18,451 nt of DNA from Bacteroidota bacterium (GTDB lineage Bacteria > Bacteroidota > Bacteroidia > Flavobacteriales_F > PHOS-HE28). How positions within the stretch are numbered: the first letter of the stretch is position 1; every line of letters starts with the position of its first letter. The translations under genes were made by a program, and so were the position numbers. The DNA lies in NCBI GenBank assembly GCA_023430325.1, contig JAEZAU010000064.1:1-18451 (forward strand). Direction: 5' to 3'. Shown one piece after another: positions 6,396-13,848 of this stretch. The notes under the pieces were generated by a model. That model was not told the origin of the DNA. It did no database searches and saw only the letters and a program-made list of their open reading frames with translations.

Positions 6396-7001
6396 ATGCA
6401 GCAGAAGGAGAAGGAAGCATCGTACAGTGCCGGCAAGGATGTGCGTTTTTCAAGTGAACAACAGTATGCCGATGAGGCGGAAGCGAAGAGCCGGTTCGAA
6501 CGATCTAAAGAGAAACTGTTCCATGTGGACGGGTGGAGCGATCTGCCGGGCATCAGCTCCACCTTTCTACTGCATGATGGCAGGGGGAACAGGAAGGAAG
6601 GTGGCAGTCCCGTTGAAGGCGATCATCTGAAGATCCTGCTGCCCGGCCCGTTCCCTGAGAATTGGGTGAAGGTGATACACGTCTTCAACGGAGCCGATGC
6701 CGCGGAATTCACAGTGACGCCATGCAGCATACCCGAGGCGGAAGGGGAGGAGGGCCGGGAGATAAAGCACTTCTTCACCGAGGATGCCACCAGTCGTTTC
6801 AGGGTGGAGCGATCGGGAAATGTGATCCGTGCGTGGGAGATCGGCCGCAACGAGAGCATCAACAACAAGGGAGAGGAAGCAGGTGCCCGCAAAGTGATCA
6901 ACACATTGATCGCCACTGGTGGCTGGGCAGGTTTCCAGAAGTTGCAGTGGCAGAAGCTCACCGATTTCCTGGTACACAAGATCGAAGTGGAAGGATCCTA
7001 G
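6396..7001 (+). CDS. Uncharacterised soluble protein
   Basis: This 201-residue protein has no signal peptide or membrane segment and is charged (MQQKEKEASYSAGKD at the start), so it is probably cytoplasmic. I do not recognise a named family. Features visible are LFHVDGWSDLPGISSTFLLHDG (interrupted here only by its own length), HLKILLPGPFPENWVKV, FFTEDATSRFRVERSGN, AWEIGRNESINNKGEEAG and a C-terminal helical region GWAGFQKLQWQKLTDFLV. The organised alternation of beta-type and helical segments and the absence of low-complexity sequence argue for a real gene. The plus stop TAG at 6999-7001 and the minus stop TAG at 7000-6998 share the tetramer CTAG, so it ends exactly against the type B cargo gene. 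It starts 63 bp from the divergent DUF1287 gene. No function is proposed. Confidence 0.75.
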   Translation: MQQKEKEASYSAGKDVRFSSEQQYADEAEAKSRFERSKEKLFHVDGWSDLPGISSTFLLHDGRGNRKEGGSPVEGDHLKILLPGPFPENWVKVIHVFNGADAAEFTVTPCSIPEAEGEEGREIKHFFTEDATSRFRVERSGNVIRAWEIGRNESINNKGEEAGARKVINTLIATGGWAGFQKLQWQKLTDFLVHKIEVEGS

Positions 7002-8908
7002 CGAAGCAAGGTGACCGAACCATGGAGGCTCGTGCGCTCCTTGTTCCGATCGCTGTACTCGATCACCCAGAAATACGTTCCGTCAGGCACCAGCTCACCT
7101 GAGGATCGTCCATTCCAGCCTTTGTCCACGTCGGTACTTTCCTGTATCACGGTGCCCCAGCGGTTGTAGATGGTCATCACCGGCGATCCGCCACCCAGAT
7201 GTACGATCGGCCTGAACGCATCGTTGTGGCCATCGTTGTTGGGCGTGAAGATGTTCGGCATTTCGATCACAACGATGCATTCCTCCATGGCGATATCGAT
7301 CGTATCGGCGGCCACACAATCACCCGCGCTCATGGTGACGTGATATGTACCCGGCAGTTCGACCTGAATGGTGGCTGTGGTTTGGCCCGTGTTCCAGAGG
7401 TAGGCATACGGGCCGGTGGTACCTGCGGAAAGCATGATGCCGGCCCCTGCACAGATGGTGGTGTCACCTCCCAGATCCGCGATCGGTGGAGCCACTTCGG
7501 ATACCTGCACGGAATCGCGCACGGTACAACCTGTGATCGTTACTTCCACCCAATACATACCCGGTTGGGAAACTGATAATTGGGCGTTCGTTGTACCGGT
7601 GGACCATAGATAGGAGGCGCCGGGCATGGTCGCATCCAACAACTCGGAGCCACCTTCGCAGAAATAAGCATCATCCGGCAGCAGGTCAGAAGCACCTACT
7701 TGAAAGATCTGCAAAGTATCCCGCGCACTGCAGTCGCCGAAGGTCCATTGCAACCAGATCGTTCCCGCGCCATCGAAGGTGCGTACCGGATCGGAAAGGC
7801 CATCATGCCAGGTGATGATCGCATCGGGGTGCGAAGCATCGATCGTGATGCTCTCTCCCGGGCAGAGAGTGACATCAGGCCCCAGATCGGGGATATCACC
7901 GATCACCGATAATTGGAACGTGTCCGTTCTCTCGCATTGCCCGATCGATAACTGGACCGTGTAGGTCCCTACAGTGCCGGTGGTCAAAGTGGCACCGGTA
8001 GATCCATTATTCCAGATATATTCCGCACCTTCAACAAAAGCATCCAATTCCATCAAAGTGCCCGCGCAGATCGAAGTGTCGTTGCCGAGAATGTTCTCCG
8101 GAATGTTCACGGTGGATACGCTGATGGTATCACTGTCCACACACTCTTCCACAATTACCGTCACCCAATATGTGCCGGCCGTACCCAGGTCATGGACCGG
8201 TGAAGTGGAGCCATCGTTCCAGAGATAGGTGGCATCGGGAAGGCTGACATCAACCAGAAGAGTATCGCCTTCACAGATGGTGACATCCGGTCCAAGGTCC
8301 ACGTTGCATTCCGGTTCAATGGTGGTGCAGCTGCTGCAATGTGAACTCACCAGGCCGGTGGATCCGCTGGGACCGGTGTGTAGAATGAGCCAGTCATGTC
8401 CGTTCTGGGCCGCTGTGGCCGTGAAGGTGAGGGTCACATTCGTCCAGGTGGTGCCGCCAGGAGGCAGCATGCCCACCGCGCTCCAGGCTGCCAGTGGATC
8501 GGTGGCCGTATGAACGGAGGGCGAGAAACCCGCGGCATCGCTGTACGCTCCATGGCTTATGGTGGTGAACGGGAATGAATAGTTCACACCGGCCACCAGG
8601 GGTGAGGTCAACCGGTAGGCCACGCCTTCTCCTCCGGTGGTCCATAGATCGGGATCGCCCATGAAGATCACACGGCAGCCCACGTTGCCGGTCGGTGGCG
8701 GAAGGTTCACGTTCGCGTTGGGCCAGCTACCCAGCCATGCCGATCCGTTCCACTCCAAAAGGTCCGAATTGTAGGAGAAGAGGTCATTGGTGGCGCTGAA
8801 GGTGGTGGCAGGTTCCGGTATGGTCGCAAGGCACGAGTCGGCAATGCTCTGGGCATTTGCAGCCGACATGGATGCTGCCATGATCAGGATCGCCAGAATG
8901 AATTTCAT
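6998..8908 (-). CDS. T9SS type B cargo protein with five Ig-like repeats
   Basis: Starting at the ATG at 8908 gives 636 residues beginning with a signal peptide, MKFILAILIMAASMSAANAQ; an ATG 63 bp further upstream would place this peptide internally and is rejected. Residues about 25-195 form a beta-rich domain of unknown type (WNGSAWLGSWPNANVN, WTNVTLTFTATAAQNGHDW). Residues 205-545 are five repeats of 68-69 residues of the form DLGPDVTICEGD...YLWNDGST...GTYWVTV...C. Each holds two cysteines 44-45 residues apart (212/256, 281/325, 349/393, 417/461, 486/531), probably disulfide-bonded. Residues 549-636 are a gliding-motility-associated (type B) C-terminal domain: IFTPNNDGHNDAF, IYNRWGTVIQES, GWNGRSSGELVPDGTY, GSVTLLR. 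The product should be exported and displayed or released by the type IX system. No PorP/SprF gene is adjacent. It is divergent from aroC. Confidence 0.93.
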   Translation of the reverse strand: MKFILAILIMAASMSAANAQSIADSCLATIPEPATTFSATNDLFSYNSDLLEWNGSAWLGSWPNANVNLPPPTGNVGCRVIFMGDPDLWTTGGEGVAYRLTSPLVAGVNYSFPFTTISHGAYSDAAGFSPSVHTATDPLAAWSAVGMLPPGGTTWTNVTLTFTATAAQNGHDWLILHTGPSGSTGLVSSHCSSCTTIEPECNVDLGPDVTICEGDTLLVDVSLPDATYLWNDGSTSPVHDLGTAGTYWVTVIVEECVDSDTISVSTVNIPENILGNDTSICAGTLMELDAFVEGAEYIWNNGSTGATLTTGTVGTYTVQLSIGQCERTDTFQLSVIGDIPDLGPDVTLCPGESITIDASHPDAIITWHDGLSDPVRTFDGAGTIWLQWTFGDCSARDTLQIFQVGASDLLPDDAYFCEGGSELLDATMPGASYLWSTGTTNAQLSVSQPGMYWVEVTITGCTVRDSVQVSEVAPPIADLGGDTTICAGAGIMLSAGTTGPYAYLWNTGQTTATIQVELPGTYHVTMSAGDCVAADTIDIAMEECIVVIEMPNIFTPNNDGHNDAFRPIVHLGGGSPVMTIYNRWGTVIQESTDVDKGWNGRSSGELVPDGTYFWVIEYSDRNKERTSLHGSVTLLR

Positions 8909-8989
8909 ATCCGCAATGTGGATCGGTAAAGTAATGGGATCGCAAATTGATATCCACGTGCCGGCGATCATGATCCAGACCGTGCTGTC

Positions 8990-8997
8990 TACTTTCG
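8990..8997 (+). promoter_or_regulatory. -7-like box of aroC
   Basis: TACTTTCG differs from the Bacteroidota -7 consensus TAnnTTTG at one position and ends 6 bp before the aroC ATG. No TTTG is visible at the expected distance upstream. If functional, transcription would start at or next to the start codon, giving an almost leaderless message. The same arrangement (TACTTTAG, 6 bp, ATG) precedes the gene starting at 18364. Confidence 0.4.
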
Positions 8998-9003
8998 CCC
9001 CGC

Positions 9004-10068
9004 ATGGCAGGCAATTCCTTCGGATCCCTTTTGCGCCTTACCACCTTTGGTGAAAGCCATGGCAATGCGATCGGCGGTATGCTCGATGGATGCCCCGCCG
9101 GACTTGCGATCGATGTGGGTGCGATCCAACAGGAGCTCGATCGGCGAAGGCCGGGCAGCACATCACTTGGCACAGCTCGTTCCGAGGGCGACAAGGTGGA
9201 ATTGCTCAGCGGGATCTTCGAAGGCAGAACGCTTGGTACACCGATCGGCTTCATCATCCGCAACAGCGATGCGCGCAGCAGCGATTATGACGCATTGAAG
9301 AACGTCTATCGCCCGGGCCACGCCGATCTTACCTGGGAAAAGAAATACGGCCATCGCGATCACAGGGGTGGGGGAAGAAGCAGCGCGCGCGAGACCGCAT
9401 GCCGTGTGGTCGGCGGAGCCATCGCCCGGCAGTTGTTGTCGCATCACGGGCTCACCATCGATGCCTATGTGCAGCAGGTGGGATCGGTCCGCGTGGAAGC
9501 AGATCCGCGAGCTCTCGATCTGTCCCTTCGCTGGAACGATCCGGTGCGTTGTCCCGATCCACCGACTTCCGCGCTCATGGCGCAACTGATCGAGCAGGTG
9601 AGAGGCGAAGGCGATTCCATTGGTGGCATGATCCGCTGCGTGATAAAAGGCTGCCCGATCGGTCTGGGTGAGCCGGTCTTCGATCGATTGGATGCCGACC
9701 TTGCCAAGGCGATGCTTTCGATCAATGCCACCAAAGGTTTCCAGATCGGTGAAGGATTCGCGTCAGCTTCCATGCGTGGTTCCGAACACAACGATCCGAT
9801 CGGGAAGGAGGCGGCCTCCAACCGCAGCGGTGGTCTGCTGGGTGGCATCAGCAACGGTGAGGAGATCCATTTCGAGGTCGCCTTCAAGCCACCCGCCACC
9901 ATAGCCAGAGCCCAACAGACCACAGATAAAGAAGGCAATGAGGTGACACTTCAAGCCAAAGGCCGACATGATCCCTGTGTGGTGCCACGCGCCGTTCCCA
10001 TCGTGGAGGCCATGGCCTGTCTGGTGCTCGCCGATCACCTGTTAAGACATCGTTCAAGCCGTATATGA
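9004..10068 (+). CDS. aroC: Chorismate synthase
   Basis: A full-length 354-residue chorismate synthase (EC 4.2.3.5), which converts 5-enolpyruvylshikimate 3-phosphate to chorismate with reduced FMN as cofactor, the last step of the shikimate pathway, in the cytoplasm. Family signatures are all present: FGESHG at 15-20, RRRPGSTSLGTARSEGD, the loop GTPIGFIIRN, RPGHADLTWEKKYGHRDHRGGGRSSARET with the conserved RGGGRSSARET, the central GEGDSIGGMI, GSEHNDPIG, SGGLLGGISNGEEI, and GRHDPCVVPRAVPIVEAM near the end. The start is fixed by MAGNSFGSLLRLTTFGESHG, the usual chorismate synthase N-terminus. Its stop overlaps the start of the symporter gene as ATGA (10065-10068), so the two are probably cotranscribed and translationally coupled, although no metabolic link is obvious. 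Confidence 0.98.
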   Translation: MAGNSFGSLLRLTTFGESHGNAIGGMLDGCPAGLAIDVGAIQQELDRRRPGSTSLGTARSEGDKVELLSGIFEGRTLGTPIGFIIRNSDARSSDYDALKNVYRPGHADLTWEKKYGHRDHRGGGRSSARETACRVVGGAIARQLLSHHGLTIDAYVQQVGSVRVEADPRALDLSLRWNDPVRCPDPPTSALMAQLIEQVRGEGDSIGGMIRCVIKGCPIGLGEPVFDRLDADLAKAMLSINATKGFQIGEGFASASMRGSEHNDPIGKEAASNRSGGLLGGISNGEEIHFEVAFKPPATIARAQQTTDKEGNEVTLQAKGRHDPCVVPRAVPIVEAMACLVLADHLLRHRSSRI

Positions 10069-11492
10069 AGCTTCCGCTCCACATCAAGATCCTTATCGGC
10101 CTGGCCGCCGGGGTCATCTACGCGCTCATCGCCGCCAACATGGGGTGGACAGGTTTCACCCGTGATTGGATCGCACCTTTCGGTGACATCTTCATCAATC
10201 TGTTGAAGCTGATCGCCGTTCCGCTGGTCCTGTTCTCCATCATCTCTGGCGTTTCAGGAATGAGCGATGTTTCGCGGCTCGGAACGCTCGGTGTGCGCAC
10301 GCTCATCCTCTACATCTCCACCACTGTTGTGGCCGTGCTTCTCGGCCTGCTGGTGGTCAATTTCTTCACGCCAGGCAATACCGGCACCGACGAGCTGAAG
10401 CTGCGCAATCGCATCAATTACGAGCTATGGGTCACCGAGACCTCCGGCGTGGACAGACCTGTGGATGGGCAGTGCCTGATGTGCGATCCGGCCAATGCAT
10501 CGCTCGTGGCAGAGGTGCGCACCGCGCGTCAGGGTGAAGTGCAGGACTCTTTCGTGTTGAACGCCATGCGCGAAATGGAGGCTACAAAGTCCCGCGGGCC
10601 ATTGCAGTTCCTGGTTGAGATCGTGCCGTCCAACATCTTCCTTTCGTTCAACAACAGCCTCATGCTGCAGGTCATCTTCTTCGCCGTCTTCTTCGGCATC
10701 ATGCTGCTGATGATCGATCCGGAGAAGGCTACGCCCGTGGTGGCGTTCGTGAACGGGGCCAACGAAGTGTTCATGAAGATGATCGAGGTGGTGATGAGGG
10801 CCGCACCGTTCTTCGTGTTCGCGCTCATGGCCGGTGTCATTGCACGCATGGCCGGTGATGATCCGCAGAAGGTCATCGAGATCTTCAAGGCGCTCATCGG
10901 TTACAGCATCACGGTGGTCATCGGTCTGCTGCTCATGGTCCTGGTGATCTACCCAACCTTGTTGAGCCTGTTCCTGCGCCGCGCGATCTTCAAGAAATTC
11001 CAGCGCGCCATCAGCCCGGCGCAACTGCTCGCGTTCAGCACCAGCAGCAGCCTGGCCACCCTGCCCGCCACCATCAAATGTGTAGAGGATCGCATCGGTG
11101 TCAGCAAGAGCACGGCCAGTTTCGTGCTGCCGATCGGCGCCACCATCAACATGGATGGTACCAGCCTTTACCAGGCCGTGGCGGTCGTTTTCCTGGCGCA
11201 ATTCCATTTGGTGGATCTCACCTTCCTGCAACAAGCGCTCATCGTGCTCACGGCCACCATGGCAAGCATCGGCGCGGCGGCCGTTCCCAGCGCAGGTCTC
11301 ATCACGCTCATCATCGTGCTCACTTCCGTGGGCCTCGATCCTGCATGGATCGGCATCATCCTTCCGGTAGATCGCCTCCTGGACATGTGCCGCACCGTGG
11401 TGAACGTAACCGGCGATGCTGCGGTTTGCAGCGTGGTGGCCAACTCGCAAGGGGAGCAGATCTTCCAGGCGAAAGCGGAAGAAGCGGTCTGA
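10065..11492 (+). CDS. Dicarboxylate/amino acid:cation symporter (DAACS family, GltP/DctA-like)
   Basis: A 475-residue inner-membrane transporter of the glutamate transporter fold, which takes up acidic amino acids or C4-dicarboxylates with Na+ or H+. The N-terminal half has strongly hydrophobic helices at about 8-26, 40-62, 76-102, 195-217, 245-262 and 278-302. The transport core has all signatures: the Ser-rich hairpin TSSSLATLP (326-334), NMDGT (362-366) in helix 7, and DRLLDMCRTVVNVTGD (436-451), whose Asp440, Arg443, Thr444 and Asn447 correspond to the substrate-binding set; Arg443 suits an acidic amino acid or dicarboxylate. The loop between helices 3 and 4 (about 104-185) is long and polar and contains a CLMC motif (Cys137, Cys140). 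Substrate cannot be decided from sequence alone. The gene is joined to aroC by a 4-bp overlap. Confidence 0.95.
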   Translation: MKLPLHIKILIGLAAGVIYALIAANMGWTGFTRDWIAPFGDIFINLLKLIAVPLVLFSIISGVSGMSDVSRLGTLGVRTLILYISTTVVAVLLGLLVVNFFTPGNTGTDELKLRNRINYELWVTETSGVDRPVDGQCLMCDPANASLVAEVRTARQGEVQDSFVLNAMREMEATKSRGPLQFLVEIVPSNIFLSFNNSLMLQVIFFAVFFGIMLLMIDPEKATPVVAFVNGANEVFMKMIEVVMRAAPFFVFALMAGVIARMAGDDPQKVIEIFKALIGYSITVVIGLLLMVLVIYPTLLSLFLRRAIFKKFQRAISPAQLLAFSTSSSLATLPATIKCVEDRIGVSKSTASFVLPIGATINMDGTSLYQAVAVVFLAQFHLVDLTFLQQALIVLTATMASIGAAAVPSAGLITLIIVLTSVGLDPAWIGIILPVDRLLDMCRTVVNVTGDAAVCSVVANSQGEQIFQAKAEEAV

Positions 11493-11631
11493 ATTTTTTG
11501 GGCATGCCCCAACCTGGCGAAGGCGGGGTCCGGCTATCCGCTATACTCCGCACTCGCTGCGCTCGCTTGCGTGGTGCCGCTCCTATCCGTCACGCACATT
11601 TCGTTGGGTCTTCGTCCCTGCCGCAAGATCT
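11493..11631. other. Convergent intergenic gap holding a repeat element
   Basis: This 139-bp gap lies between the convergent stops of the symporter gene (11492) and the OmpA/DUF1573 gene (11632). Nearly all of it is taken up by the structured repeat described at 11500-11595; the remaining 36 bp next to 11632 show nothing recognisable. No coding sequence is apparent. Confidence 0.6.
11500..11595. repeat. Structured intergenic repeat of Bacteroidota type
   Basis: The stretch begins with the perfect palindrome GGGCATGCCC (11500-11509), next to a T6 run (11494-11499), then GGCGGGGTCCGGCTATCCG, CTCGCTGCGCTCG and finally CTCCTATCCGTCACGC. CTATCCG occurs twice. This order of blocks resembles a repeat I recall being scattered between genes in many Bacteroidota genomes, usually just after stop codons; the resemblance is from memory and not from a search. 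It could act as a bidirectional terminator between the convergent genes: in the minus-strand transcript GGGCATGCCC is followed by AAAAAATTC rather than a U-tract, so the simple hairpin-plus-U model is not met in that direction. Confidence 0.6.
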
Positions 11632-13848
11632 TCATGGCACCACTTCACCTGTGAACGTGAGCCTGAAGCGTGCCGGCATTCCATCTGTGGTCACTGTTAT
11701 CGATCGGCTGATGTCCCCGAGCGGTGCATGTCCGTTGAAGATCACTTCGATATCCGTTGATCCGCCTGGAGCGATCGGTGTTCTCGGTAAGGCCGCCGTG
11801 GTGCAGCCGCAGTCCGCCTTCACATCCACCAACATCAACGGCGTCTTGCCATCGTTCTTCAACTTGAAGATGATCTTTCGTTCCTTGTCCTGGCGCAGGA
11901 TCCCGGCGTTCTTCTTGATCTCCACTTCATCAGGCACGGGGCGCGGCATCACCTGCATCGCTTCGATCTCGATCCTCCGTTCGCGCATGGCCTCCACGCT
12001 GTACACCGATCGCTTCACGTCGCGCAGATCATCGCTCACTCCCGCCACCGATCGTTCCTCCCCGAACGGTAATTCCTCGATCCGTAGTTCACCCCCATTG
12101 GCGGCTTTTCCTTCAAGATAAGGCACAAGAACTCCATTCTTCACCATACGCAACTGGTTCCTCAAGCTGCTGATCCGGCGGCTTGAAAGTTTCTGATTGT
12201 AATCGTTCAGCGCCAGCGGACTCGCATGGCCGCGCACGGCCAGGGTGATCTTGTCGCCGCGTTCCATGGCCTGTACAAGCACCTCGATCAACTCTTCCAG
12301 AAGAGTACGCCCGGCCTCTACATGATCACGGAAGAAAGCCTGTGTGCTTCCTTCATCTTCATTCCGATCGATGTACTCAGGTATCAAGGATCTGTAACGC
12401 TGAAAGGTCTGCTCATACGTTTGGTCGGTCCTCGTACTCGTTGTCCGCGGATCGGGATCATCATTATGGAAATAAAGCACCACCGGGAATCGCTTTTCGA
12501 TCGCGAGAAGTTGCTGATCGATCGAGCTGTCCTGTGGTTCAGCGATCTGCGGGGTGTCCATCGCGATCGTTACCGTATCGATCGGCTTTTCGAGTTGCAA
12601 AGGATAACGATAGATGTCGCTGCAGCACGTTTCGCCCTTCGCAGCCAGCGATCCCTTCCGGTTGCTCGAGAACCAGAAGAATTCCTGTTCCGGATCGATG
12701 TGCGGATACAGGTCGTTCGCAGGACCATTTACTGGTATGCCAGCGTTCGTAGGAGCCGAGAACACATCATCCTTTATCACCGATCGGAAAATGTCATATC
12801 CCCCAAGACCCGGATGAAAATCTGAACTGAAATGCAATGTGTTGGTAGCGGCATCGAACCAGGGCGTTCGTTCGTTCCCCATCGAATTCACTTCTCCGTT
12901 CAGCGGCATCAAATAGGCGGCACTATCACCGATGATCTCGGCCTGCCAGATATCGGTGCCGCCTTTTCCACCCGGGCGATCGCTTACAAAGAGCAGCATT
13001 TCGCGATCTTCCCACCGGACGACCTGTGGCTGCGTGCTCATCTCTTCACCCAGGCCGGGAAGCGGCACCGGTCTGGCACCGTTCACATAGGTCAACACCC
13101 AATAAATACGGCATGTATCATCGTTGCAACGTGTGAAGTAGAGCTTGCTTCCATCAGGACTCCAGGTGATGTTCGCGTTGTTACTTTCACGGTTGAGGTT
13201 GGTGATCTCATCCACCACTTTGAGATCTGCGGATCGGAATATTCGGACACGATATTCGGTGGTGTCCTCCACTTCCCCGTCCTTGTTCAATTCGCCCCGC
13301 AGGGATGAGAAGTGCAATGATCCATTCTCTGCAACGCGCGGAGAGAACTCACTGTCGAAACTGTTCACCGGCTGCGCAAGATGTTCCACTTCGATCGAAG
13401 AGGTGTCAGGCATCGACTTCGCCAGTTCGCATCCTTCAAGGCCGTTCTTGGCACGTTGCGCATTGAGGCCATCCTTCTTTCGATCCCGCTGTAACAATTT
13501 GTTCCACGAACGCTTTGCATCATCATACAAGCCTTGGCACATCTGCATTTCCGCCAGCCAGCGCAAGGCATCACCATACGTGCGGCCTTGATCTTTCCGG
13601 TACACTCGATCGTAATTTTCCGCGGCCTTATCGTATTGGTTGCTCAGGCGGCAGGCCTCGGCCATCTTCCATTGCAATGCGAGACGTCCAGGTTCTTGAA
13701 TCAGTGCATTGGAATAGAATCGTGATGCGCCGTAATATTCCTTTTGCGCCATCGCGGCATCACCCCACGTGATCCATTGTTCCAACGACTGCGCACCACA
13801 GATCGCAGCCATCATTACAAGGAAAAGTACGTGGGCCAGGCGCATCAT
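11632..13848 (-). CDS. TPR / PD40 beta-propeller / OmpA-like / DUF1573 protein, PorE-like
   Basis: This gene encodes 738 residues, starting with a signal peptide (MMRLAHVLFLVMMAAICGA-QS; there is no proper lipobox). Domains in order: TPR helices at about 22-150 (WITWGDAAMAQKEYYGASRFY); WD40-like PD40 blades at about 160-415 (WSPDGSKLYFTRCND, LLFVSDRPGGKGGTDIW, NTLHFSSDFHPGLGGYDIF, FFWFSSNRKG); an OmpA-like segment around 520-640 (LAVRGHASPLALNDYNQKLSSRR, then SVYSVEAMRERRIEI); and a DUF1573 domain at about 645-738 with its CGCTT motif (VKADCGCTTAALP, IAPGGSTDIEVIF). The first three match the plan of PorE, which links the type IX outer-membrane complex to peptidoglycan; I see no carboxypeptidase-regulatory-like domain between propeller and OmpA parts. 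The start ATG overlaps the PorP/SprF stop (ATGA, 13845-13848), so it is the last gene of the cargo operon. PorE itself or a cargo-specific paralog cannot be separated. Confidence 0.88.
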   Translation of the reverse strand: MMRLAHVLFLVMMAAICGAQSLEQWITWGDAAMAQKEYYGASRFYSNALIQEPGRLALQWKMAEACRLSNQYDKAAENYDRVYRKDQGRTYGDALRWLAEMQMCQGLYDDAKRSWNKLLQRDRKKDGLNAQRAKNGLEGCELAKSMPDTSSIEVEHLAQPVNSFDSEFSPRVAENGSLHFSSLRGELNKDGEVEDTTEYRVRIFRSADLKVVDEITNLNRESNNANITWSPDGSKLYFTRCNDDTCRIYWVLTYVNGARPVPLPGLGEEMSTQPQVVRWEDREMLLFVSDRPGGKGGTDIWQAEIIGDSAAYLMPLNGEVNSMGNERTPWFDAATNTLHFSSDFHPGLGGYDIFRSVIKDDVFSAPTNAGIPVNGPANDLYPHIDPEQEFFWFSSNRKGSLAAKGETCCSDIYRYPLQLEKPIDTVTIAMDTPQIAEPQDSSIDQQLLAIEKRFPVVLYFHNDDPDPRTTSTRTDQTYEQTFQRYRSLIPEYIDRNEDEGSTQAFFRDHVEAGRTLLEELIEVLVQAMERGDKITLAVRGHASPLALNDYNQKLSSRRISSLRNQLRMVKNGVLVPYLEGKAANGGELRIEELPFGEERSVAGVSDDLRDVKRSVYSVEAMRERRIEIEAMQVMPRPVPDEVEIKKNAGILRQDKERKIIFKLKNDGKTPLMLVDVKADCGCTTAALPRTPIAPGGSTDIEVIFNGHAPLGDISRSITVTTDGMPARFRLTFTGEVVP

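Noticed and set aside
8909..8971. Upstream extension of the type B cargo gene by 21 codons
   Set aside because: It would bury the signal peptide MKFILAILIMAASMSAANAQ inside the protein; the ATG at 8908 is the better start.
10425..11450. Long minus-strand open frame (341 codons) opposite the symporter gene
   Set aside because: Its product is rich in His, Asp and Glu, with no recognisable domain, while the plus-strand frame carries every DAACS signature. It is the antisense shadow of a GC-rich gene.
11078..12121. Plus-strand open frame of 347 codons spanning the end of the symporter gene and the following gap
   Set aside because: It is out of frame with the symporter, crosses the intergenic repeat and continues opposite the DUF1573 part of the minus-strand gene; the composition is Arg/His/Ser-rich.
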